Below are positions 1-6,968 of a stretch of DNA of 64,000 bases, piece by piece. The stretch is from Putridiphycobacter sp045107045 (GTDB taxonomy: Bacteria; Bacteroidota; Bacteroidia; Flavobacteriales_D; Crocinitomicaceae). The notes beneath the pieces are model-generated. The model searched no databases. It worked only from the letters and a program-made list of their open reading frames with translations, and was not told the DNA's origin. The DNA lies in assembly GCA_045107045.1 (NCBI GenBank), contig JBGCFR010000030.1, positions 1 to 64,000 on the forward strand, given 5' to 3'. The stretch's first letter is position 1; each line of letters begins with the position of its first letter. A program made the translations under genes and the position numbers.

Positions 1-1
1 A

Positions 2-283
2 GTTAAAAGAAACGAAGTATACATCAGTCCAAATATTCAAGAATCGTCATTAGGAAATATTATTTCTGCTGATTTCATTAAAGATTTGACTGCCTCAGAA
101 ATTAAGGTCTTAAACCAAATAGCAAAAAGTAAATCATCCCAAGAAATTGCTGATGCCCTATTTATCTCTGTCAGAACCGTAGAAAAGCATAGAAGCAATA
201 TCATTAAAAAACTAGACCTTGCTAAATCTGGAAAGTCTTTAAACGAATTTGTGCTTTTAAATAAAGAAAAGTTTGAATCTTAA
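2..283 (+). CDS. LuxR/NarL-type response regulator, C-terminal part (5' end outside window)
   Basis: The reading frame is open from the first bases, so the gene is cut by the left edge. The visible 93 residues hold a short linker and a complete LuxR-type helix-turn-helix: a TASEIKVL start, an SSQEIADALFIS turn region and the SVRTVEKHRSNIIKKL recognition helix. In NarL/FixJ-family response regulators this domain binds DNA after phosphorylation of an N-terminal receiver. The receiver is not visible, so a LuxR regulator with another sensor domain is also possible. A TTG codon at 86 lies inside the domain and is not a sensible start. The partner kinase is not in the window. Confidence 0.85.
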   Translation, partial: VKRNEVYISPNIQESSLGNIISADFIKDLTASEIKVLNQIAKSKSSQEIADALFISVRTVEKHRSNIIKKLDLAKSGKSLNEFVLLNKEKFES

Positions 284-350
284 TTGATCAAAGAACTGTT
301 TTAAATCTTTCAAAATAGGCTTTTTTAACAGTCAGTTAAAAGAGATTGAT

Positions 351-358
351 TAATTTTG
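351..358 (+). promoter_or_regulatory. Bacteroidota -7 element TAATTTTG for the metallophosphoesterase-menD pair
   Basis: TAATTTTG matches the TAnnTTTG -7 consensus of Bacteroidota primary-sigma promoters and lies 18 nt before the ATG at 377. No good TTTG is seen at the -33 position. A 7-bp inverted repeat (TTTTAAC/GTTAAAA) lies just upstream near 324-340. Confidence 0.5.
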
Positions 359-376
359 TGCTAGAATTTACATTTC

Positions 377-1603
377 ATGCGGTCAACAGGACAATTTCTT
401 TTCATCATCACTATTTATTTTTTGCTTGAACTATACCTTTATTATGGGGTTAAGTCTTTATTTAACATTAAAGATCTTAAGTATTCAAAGGTCTTATACT
501 ATACCTATATGGTAGTAACGGTATTGGGAATTTTATCTGTTGTAATGATGCTCTTTTTTAGGACCAAGATAACTGGTGTTTGGATGAATGCTTTGATCGG
601 TATTTTTATGATTAACCTGATTTCAAAATTGGTTTTATTACCATTTATTGTCATTGACGATTTAATACGTTTAGGACTATTTACCAGAAATAAAATAACT
701 GGATCTGATGGGGGAATTACACGGTCGTCATTTCTTCAAAAAGCAGGTTTAATAACAGCAAGTGTGCCTTTGGCTGCCCTTACCACTGGTGTTGTAATTG
801 GCGGTGCATACAGATACAAGGTGCGAAATACTAAATTGGCATTTTCTAATTTACCAAAAGCATTTAGTGGGCTTAAAATTGTTCAAATATCAGATATTCA
901 TTCAGGGAGTTTTTATAATAAAGAAGCCGTAAAAAAAGGGGTGCAAATGATCATTGATCAAAAACCAGACGTCGTGTTTTTTACCGGTGATATAGTCAAC
1001 TCTTTAGCTACCGAAATGGATAATTATTATGATGTGTTTGAGAAAATTACAGCCCCAATGGGTGTGTATAGCATTTTGGGGAATCACGATTATGGTGATT
1101 ATGAACAATGGCCAAATGATGAGGCTAGAAATCAGAACTTTGAAAATATTAAAGCTATTCATGGAAAATTAGGTTGGCAATTATTGTTAGATGAGCATAT
1201 TTATTTAGAAAAAGACAATGAAAAAATTGCCGTCATTGGGGTTGAAAATTGGGGGAGTGGCTTCCATAAAATTGGAGATTTAGCCAAAGCATATCAAAAT
1301 TGCGAATCGGAATTTAAGATCCTATTATCGCATGATCCAACCCATTGGGATGAAGAGGTAACAAAAGAGTATTTAGACATTGACTTAACTCTAAGTGGCC
1401 ATACCCATGGCGCACAAATGGGGATAGAAACCCATGGCTTTAAATGGAGTCCAATTCAATTCAGATACAGTAAATGGGCTGGTTTATATCAAAAGGACAA
1501 TCAACACCTATATATTAACAGAGGTTTCGGATTTTTAGGATATCCAGGAAGAATAGGAATTTGGCCAGAAATAACCGTACTCGAATTAGAACATACAGCC
1601 TAG
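377..1603 (+). CDS. Membrane-anchored calcineurin-like metallophosphoesterase
   Basis: This 408-residue protein has an N-terminal membrane region (hydrophobic stretches near 5-25, 40-62, 70-95 and 125-145) followed by a calcineurin-like phosphoesterase domain. The metal-binding motifs are in the expected order: DIH at 173-175, GD at 204-205, GNHD at 235-238, SHD at 318-320 and GHTHG at 341-345. This is the architecture of YkuE-like phosphodiesterases. The natural substrate is not deducible; some relatives act on UDP-sugar lipid precursors or phosphodiesters. Its stop codon is directly followed by the menD ATG, so the two are probably co-transcribed, though no functional link to menaquinone synthesis is obvious. 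Confidence 0.88.
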   Translation: MRSTGQFLFIITIYFLLELYLYYGVKSLFNIKDLKYSKVLYYTYMVVTVLGILSVVMMLFFRTKITGVWMNALIGIFMINLISKLVLLPFIVIDDLIRLGLFTRNKITGSDGGITRSSFLQKAGLITASVPLAALTTGVVIGGAYRYKVRNTKLAFSNLPKAFSGLKIVQISDIHSGSFYNKEAVKKGVQMIIDQKPDVVFFTGDIVNSLATEMDNYYDVFEKITAPMGVYSILGNHDYGDYEQWPNDEARNQNFENIKAIHGKLGWQLLLDEHIYLEKDNEKIAVIGVENWGSGFHKIGDLAKAYQNCESEFKILLSHDPTHWDEEVTKEYLDIDLTLSGHTHGAQMGIETHGFKWSPIQFRYSKWAGLYQKDNQHLYINRGFGFLGYPGRIGIWPEITVLELEHTA

Positions 1604-3292
1604 ATGCAAACAACGGATAAAATCCATATCACCGAATTAGTGAATTTGATGGTTGTAAATGGCATTACGGATGTTGTTATTTCGCCAGGTTCCAGAAATG
1701 CACCCATTACGATTGCCTTAAGTGCGCATCCCGACATAAGGCATTATTTAATTCATGACGAACGTGTGGCTGCTTTTTTTGCCTTAGGATTATCAGAAGG
1801 AACAGGAAAACCGGTCGCTTTATCTTGTACCTCAGGCAGTGCAGCTTTGAATTATTCCCCAGCTATTGCTGAGGCCTATTACCGTCAGATCCCTTTACTG
1901 GTCTTAACAGCTGACCGCCCAATCCACTTGATTGATCAAGGTGATGGACAATGCATACGTCAAGATCATGTTTATGCCAATTACATTAAGGCAGATTTTA
2001 AATTGCCGGAAGAGAATGATGAAAACTACATAGAAAAAAGTAATACAATAGTTTCGAATGCTATTACAGCTTTAAAATCTGTTCCAAATGGTCCAATTCA
2101 TATTAATATTCCACTTCAAGAGCCCTTGTATAATTTGGCTGATGCTACTGAAAATAAATACTCTGAAGTTGATTTAATAGTGCCTTCAAACAATTTAAAT
2201 GCTGAAAAAGAAGACGAGTTAATTGATATTTGGCAAAAAACAGAAAAGAAGTTAATTATTATTGGTCAGTTAAGTGAAGCAGATCAACTAAAACCTCTTA
2301 TTGATGTATTGGCGCAACAAAACTCAGTATGTGTTTTGGTTGAAAACACATCAAACTTGCAAAGCTTCCAGTATTTTAACCATAGTATTGACCGATCGTT
2401 GGCTACCATTTCAGAAGATGAGTTAAATGATTTTAGTCCAGACTTAATATTAAGTTTAGGTGGTGCCATTGTTTCAAAAAAGATAAAGGCATTTTTCAGG
2501 AATAATCCACCGAAACACAATTGGCGTTTAGGCCATTATTTAGTGGACGAAGATACTTTTCTCTCTAAAACTGAAAATATCAAAACAAATCCAGCTCATT
2601 TTTTGCAGCTATTGGCAAGCCAAGACGAAGTCAGCTTTTCGAATTTTTCACAAGTATGGAAAGTAAAAGATTTTCTGGCTATGGATCGTCATCAAAAATT
2701 TTTGGAGACTGCCCCATTTTCAGATCTTTTAGTCTTCGATTTTATTTTAGATACTTTGCCAGATAGCTCCATTTTGCAAATGGCCAATAGTTCTGTAGTG
2801 AGGTATTGCCAGTTATTCAATCCAATTTATGGCGTAAAGTATTTTTCAAATAGAGGGGTAAGTGGAATTGATGGATCAACAAGTACCTCAGTAGGCATGG
2901 CTATGGCCAAAACTAGTGAATTGGTTACTTTAATTACTGGAGACATTTCATTTTTCTATGATTCTAATGGTTTATGGATTGATAATTTGCCAGCCAACCT
3001 TCGTATTTTCTTAATCAATAATAATGGCGGAGGAATTTTTAATATTTTGGAGGGTTCCAGAAAATCAGACCAAAACCATTTATTTGTGGCACCGCATAAA
3101 GCCAAAGCGGTTTCAATTTGTGAGGCATTTGGTATTGACTATCTTTATGCAGATAGTATTGAAGGAATGGAAGCAGAGGTGCACGATTTCTATCTGGAAA
3201 GTAAAAGTATGCGACCTAAATTAATGGAAGTAAATACATCTGGTTGTCAAAACTATGAAACATTGATGGCTTATTTCAAGGCATTAAAATAG
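1604..3292 (+). CDS. menD: 2-succinyl-5-enolpyruvyl-6-hydroxy-3-cyclohexene-1-carboxylate synthase
   Basis: MenD is a thiamine-diphosphate enzyme that joins isochorismate and 2-oxoglutarate in menaquinone synthesis. The 562-residue length is normal. The N-terminal part has the family features SPGSRNAPI (about 27-35), HDERVAAFFALG, TSGSAALNY and PLLVLTADRP. The C-terminal part has the ThDP/Mg segment TGDISFFYDSNGLW followed by NNNGGGIF. The ATG comes immediately after the upstream TAG with no spacer, so translation is probably coupled. Menaquinone is the usual respiratory quinone in Bacteroidota. No other men gene is in the window. Confidence 0.97.
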   Translation: MQTTDKIHITELVNLMVVNGITDVVISPGSRNAPITIALSAHPDIRHYLIHDERVAAFFALGLSEGTGKPVALSCTSGSAALNYSPAIAEAYYRQIPLLVLTADRPIHLIDQGDGQCIRQDHVYANYIKADFKLPEENDENYIEKSNTIVSNAITALKSVPNGPIHINIPLQEPLYNLADATENKYSEVDLIVPSNNLNAEKEDELIDIWQKTEKKLIIIGQLSEADQLKPLIDVLAQQNSVCVLVENTSNLQSFQYFNHSIDRSLATISEDELNDFSPDLILSLGGAIVSKKIKAFFRNNPPKHNWRLGHYLVDEDTFLSKTENIKTNPAHFLQLLASQDEVSFSNFSQVWKVKDFLAMDRHQKFLETAPFSDLLVFDFILDTLPDSSILQMANSSVVRYCQLFNPIYGVKYFSNRGVSGIDGSTSTSVGMAMAKTSELVTLITGDISFFYDSNGLWIDNLPANLRIFLINNNGGGIFNILEGSRKSDQNHLFVAPHKAKAVSICEAFGIDYLYADSIEGMEAEVHDFYLESKSMRPKLMEVNTSGCQNYETLMAYFKALK

Positions 3293-3384
3293 AAAGGTTC
3301 TTCCATATTTATTTTCTATGCGATATCTTTAAAACTCGTTAAAAACTTTTGCTAAAAAGGTGATCTAAAACACGTATTTATCAT

Positions 3385-3392
3385 TAATTTTG
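3385..3392 (+). promoter_or_regulatory. -7 element TAATTTTG upstream of purL
   Basis: TAATTTTG lies 20 nt before the ATG at 3413. Its position argues against the in-frame TTG at 3401, which would sit at or next to the expected transcript start. Confidence 0.55.
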
Positions 3393-3412
3393 CAAAAAAT
3401 TTGTTGTATCCC

Positions 3413-5653
3413 ATGGAAAATAATACCCAAGAATTAGCAACCCTCGACCAAGCAGTAGAATTAGGACTATTGCCAGAAGAATTTGACTTAATAAAGTCTA
3501 TTTTAGGACGAACACCAAACTTCACAGAAGTATCAGTGTATTCTGTGATGTGGTCAGAGCATTGTTCATACAAGAATTCCATTGCATGGTTAAAAAAATT
3601 ACCTAAGGATGGCCCTCATATGCTGGTAAAAGCTGGTGAAGAAAATGCAGGTTTAGTGGATATTGGAGATGGTGTTGGTTGTGTATTTAAAATCGAATCA
3701 CACAATCATCCAAGTGCATTAGAACCATATCAAGGAGCAGCAACTGGTGTTGGTGGCATTAACCGTGATATTTTTACTATGGGTGCACGACCAATTGCGC
3801 AATTAAATTCTTTGCGTTTTGGTGACATCACAAAAGACCGAACAAAGTGGTTGGTTAAAGGCGTTGTCAAAGGAATTGGTGATTACGGAAACGCCTTTGG
3901 TATTCCGATTATTGGCGGAGAAGTCATGTTTGATAAATGTTATAATACAAATCCATTAGTCAATGCATTCTCAGCAGGTATATTAGAGGGAGATATGATT
4001 TCTGCGACTTCAAATGGTCCAGGAAACCCAGTTTATATTGTTGGTTCAGCAACAGGAAAAGATGGTATTGCAGGGGCAGCATTTGCATCTAAAGATATTA
4101 CTGAAGAATCTGCTGGTGATTTACCTTCTGTTCAAGTTGGAGACCCTTTTCAAGAGAAATTATTATTAGAAGCAACACTTGAGTTAGCAAAGACTGATGC
4201 AGTAGTAGGTATGCAAGATATGGGAGCAGCTGGAATAACCTGTTCAACATGTGAAATGAGTGCCGCTGGAGATAACGTAGGAATGGATATTGATTTGAGT
4301 AAAGTGCCTACACGACAAGAAAACATGAAAGATTGGGAAATCCTTTTATCGGAATCTCAAGAAAGAATGTTGGTTGTTATTGAAAAAGGAAAAGAAAAAA
4401 TAGTAGAAGATATATTTGAAAAGTGGGACTTACATGCTGCAGAAATAGGAGTGGTAACCAAAGGGGGAATCATTAACTATTTTATGCATGGTGAAAAAGT
4501 AGCCAGCGTACCTGCTGAATCTCTAGTACTAGGAGGTGGTGCGCCGGTTTATCACAGAGAATATACTGAGCCAGCCTATTATCAAGAATATAAAAAGTTC
4601 AATATTGATGATGTTCCAGAACCAGAAGATTTAAAAGAAGTAGCAGTTAAGCTAATCCAAAATCCGAATATTGCTTCTAAAAGATGGGTTTATGAGCAGT
4701 ACGATTCAATGGTTGGTACAAGAACAATGACGACCAATAATCCTTCAGATGCTGGCATTACTAATATTAAGGGTTCAAACCGTGCATTAGCCATGACGGT
4801 TGATTGTAATTCAAGATATGTAAATGCTGACCCTGAAATAGGAACGCAGATTGCAGTATCAGAGGCAGCAAGAAATATTGTTGTTTCAGGTGGTATTCCT
4901 AGTGCAGTCACTAACTGCTTGAATTTTGGAAACCCATATAATCCTGAATGCTATTGGCAATTTGTTGGTGCAATAAAAGGAATGAGCGCTGCTTGTTTAA
5001 AATTTGAAACACCTGTAACTGGAGGTAACGTATCGTTTTATAACCAAACAGCAATTGATGGTAAAGAAGAACCAGTTTTTCCAACACCAACAATTGGAAT
5101 GATTGGGGTGGTGGAAGATAAAGAGAAAATCATGACAATGAATTATAAGTCGAAAGGCGATTTAATATTTTTAGTTGGTGAAACTGTCAATGATATTGCT
5201 TCATCAGAGTATTTAGTCTCTTACCATGGTGTTGAAGCATCACCAGCGCCTTATTTTAACTTAGATAAGGAAGCTGAGTTGCAAGAAACGATTAAATCAT
5301 TAATCGGGAATCAATTAATTAATGCAGCGCATGATTGCGCTGATGGTGGGTTATTTATCACATTATTAGAAATGGGAATGGTAAACAATTTAGGATTCGA
5401 TATCGTATCTGATTCTGAAGTACGGGAAGATGCATTTTTGTATGGAGAATCACAAAGTAGAGTAGCGGTTACAGTAAATGAAGATAACGAAGATGCATTT
5501 TTGGAAGCCATGATGAAACAAAAAGTACCATATACATTACTTGGTCATGTAACTAAGGGAAAAATTTGCGTTGATGATGTACATTTTGGATTTGTAAGTG
5601 AAATGAAAGATATTTACGATAATGCATTAGGTAATGCATTAACCAATTCATAG
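3413..5653 (+). CDS. purL: Phosphoribosylformylglycinamidine synthase subunit PurL (small type)
   Basis: PurL converts FGAR, ATP and glutamine-derived ammonia to FGAM in purine synthesis. The 746 residues match the small stand-alone PurL that needs PurS and PurQ partners, not the fused 1300-residue type. Seen motifs are MWSEHCSYKNS with the conserved His near 50, ESHNHPSALEPYQGAATGVGG, a second half with VTGGNVSFYNQT, and a late AHDCADGGL. ATG 3413 is chosen because the in-frame TTG at 3401 lies too close to the promoter. purS and purQ are not in the window. The gene ends at a strong terminator. Confidence 0.97.
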   Translation: MENNTQELATLDQAVELGLLPEEFDLIKSILGRTPNFTEVSVYSVMWSEHCSYKNSIAWLKKLPKDGPHMLVKAGEENAGLVDIGDGVGCVFKIESHNHPSALEPYQGAATGVGGINRDIFTMGARPIAQLNSLRFGDITKDRTKWLVKGVVKGIGDYGNAFGIPIIGGEVMFDKCYNTNPLVNAFSAGILEGDMISATSNGPGNPVYIVGSATGKDGIAGAAFASKDITEESAGDLPSVQVGDPFQEKLLLEATLELAKTDAVVGMQDMGAAGITCSTCEMSAAGDNVGMDIDLSKVPTRQENMKDWEILLSESQERMLVVIEKGKEKIVEDIFEKWDLHAAEIGVVTKGGIINYFMHGEKVASVPAESLVLGGGAPVYHREYTEPAYYQEYKKFNIDDVPEPEDLKEVAVKLIQNPNIASKRWVYEQYDSMVGTRTMTTNNPSDAGITNIKGSNRALAMTVDCNSRYVNADPEIGTQIAVSEAARNIVVSGGIPSAVTNCLNFGNPYNPECYWQFVGAIKGMSAACLKFETPVTGGNVSFYNQTAIDGKEEPVFPTPTIGMIGVVEDKEKIMTMNYKSKGDLIFLVGETVNDIASSEYLVSYHGVEASPAPYFNLDKEAELQETIKSLIGNQLINAAHDCADGGLFITLLEMGMVNNLGFDIVSDSEVREDAFLYGESQSRVAVTVNEDNEDAFLEAMMKQKVPYTLLGHVTKGKICVDDVHFGFVSEMKDIYDNALGNALTNS

Positions 5654-5675
5654 CCCAATTAACACTATATAGTAA

Positions 5676-5708
5676 AATAGGGTTGCATTTGCAGCCCTAT
5701 TTTTTTTG
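5676..5708 (+). terminator. Rho-independent terminator after purL
   Basis: An 11-bp stem (AATAGGGTTGC with GCAGCCCTATT, one G-U pair) and a 4-nt loop are followed directly by a run of T. It begins 22 bases after the purL stop. The T run doubles as the -33 region of the next promoter. Confidence 0.85.
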
Positions 5709-5737
5709 CCTCTTTGGTAAAAAAAAATGTAAATTTG
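5705..5737 (+). promoter_or_regulatory. Promoter TTTG-N21-TAAATTTG for the 5755 gene
   Basis: TTTG at 5705-5708 and TAAATTTG at 5730-5737 are spaced 21 nt apart, close to Bacteroidota spacing, and the -7 element is 17 nt from the ATG. The -33 element lies in the T tract of the purL terminator. Confidence 0.6.
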
Positions 5738-5754
5738 AATAAGAAAAAATATAT

Positions 5755-6240
5755 ATGCTATCATCACTATCAAATCAAGCAAATGTCTGGATATTTCAGG
5801 CCAATAAGCAACTAACCAAGGATCAAATTAATACCATTGAAAAATCATTAAACAAGTTTGTGCCTGAATGGGCTGCACATGGTGTGAGTTTAAAAGCAGA
5901 TTTTGAAGTCGCTAAAAATTTATTTCTCATTATTGGTGTGGATGAAAATCATGCACAAGCCAGTGGTTGTTCAAAAGATACATTAAACCGACATATCCAG
6001 TCAATTGGTGATTTATTAGAAGTAGACTTTTTTAATAGATTAAATATTGCATACGTTAATGAAAAAGAATCAATTGAAATAGTGAATATGATCACTTTTA
6101 AAGACTTAGTTCAAAAAGATGTTATTCGTCAAAACACAATGGTATTTAATAATTTAATTTCAAAAAAATCGGAGTTAGAGACTGATTGGGAAGTGAAACT
6201 ATCAGAAAGCTGGCATGCTAACTTAATGCCTATTCAATAA
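5755..6240 (+). CDS. Conserved Bacteroidota protein often labelled ABC transporter ATPase
   Basis: This 161-residue soluble protein has the layout of a family conserved in Bacteroidota: an N-terminal VWIFQANKQL-like segment, then WAAHG, then QASGCSKDTLNRHIQ, then VDFFNRLNIAY and a TMVFNNLI segment. From memory, databases frequently call relatives ABC transporter ATPase, but I see no Walker A, Walker B or LSGGQ signature, so that label is not supported here. The function is unknown. The stop overlaps the start of the next gene by one base, suggesting coupled translation with the CAP-domain gene. Confidence 0.7.
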   Translation: MLSSLSNQANVWIFQANKQLTKDQINTIEKSLNKFVPEWAAHGVSLKADFEVAKNLFLIIGVDENHAQASGCSKDTLNRHIQSIGDLLEVDFFNRLNIAYVNEKESIEIVNMITFKDLVQKDVIRQNTMVFNNLISKKSELETDWEVKLSESWHANLMPIQ

Positions 6241-6761
6241 TGATAAAAGTTGTCTTAATATATGGTCAATTACTAATTTCAATCTTTGTTTTTGGACAAA
6301 CTGAGGTTGTTGATTTATCAAACTTTAATGCCAATAAATTAAATCATCTTATAATTGAATACACAAATCAATTACGGTCAAAAAAAAGGAGACCTCCTCT
6401 AGCGCACCATGCACTTTTAGATAATGCCGCTCAAAATCATGCAGACTATATGGCAGATAGAAAACGACTCAGCCATACGCAAAGAAATAGAAATCTCAAA
6501 ACCGTTAAAGACAGGGTTGAAGCTTTAGGTGGAAATGCTGATTTCATAGGCGAAAACATACAGTTTATTTCTATTAATTATGAAATTGAGCAGTCAAATT
6601 ACCAATTGACTTACATTCAATTAGCTAAAATTTTAGGTGATAATTGGAAGGCTTCTAAGGGGCATTATTTAAATATGATTGATCGTGAATACTCGAGAGT
6701 TTCTCACCAGTTTGCCTTTGCAAATGGCCTATTATTTGTTTGTCAAGTATTCAGTTCGTAA
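6240..6761 (+). CDS. Secreted CAP (SCP/PR-1/YkwD-like) domain protein
   Basis: The 173-residue product begins with a signal peptide (hydrophobic to about residue 19, ending near FGQ), followed by a single CAP domain. Domain signatures are YTNQLR, NAAQNHADYMADRKRLSHTQ, GENIQF, and a late GHYLNMIDREYSRVSHQFAF containing the usual second His/Glu region. Bacterial CAP proteins are extracellular or periplasmic and their activity is mostly undefined. The ATG overlaps the upstream stop by one base. No terminator is seen after it. Confidence 0.85.
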   Translation: MIKVVLIYGQLLISIFVFGQTEVVDLSNFNANKLNHLIIEYTNQLRSKKRRPPLAHHALLDNAAQNHADYMADRKRLSHTQRNRNLKTVKDRVEALGGNADFIGENIQFISINYEIEQSNYQLTYIQLAKILGDNWKASKGHYLNMIDREYSRVSHQFAFANGLLFVCQVFSS

Positions 6762-6919
6762 AAATTCCATATACAAAAAACGTTTGTTCGAGATTAGTAA
6801 TAAAATTTCATATAATTTTCACACTAAAATATAAAATAACTATATTCAGTACTGGATTTTAACGCTTACGATAATTAGGATAAACAGGTGCGCAAATGTA
6901 ATTGTATGAGAAAATTAAT

Positions 6920-6927
6920 TAAATTTG
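6920..6927 (+). promoter_or_regulatory. -7 element TAAATTTG upstream of the PD40/OmpA gene
   Basis: TAAATTTG lies 41 nt before ATG 6969. No clear TTTG is seen at the -33 position. It is the only recognisable signal in the 207-base gap. Confidence 0.45.
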
Positions 6928-6968
6928 CAAGCAACCCTTAAAAACGAATAAAAGAAAAAAAATTGCTG

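Noticed and set aside
2284..2520. Open frames antisense to or shifted within real genes (for example in menD, purL, DUF389, pdhA, pyk, murA)
   Set aside because: They lie entirely within well-supported genes, have no recognisable domains and no promoter or start signals.
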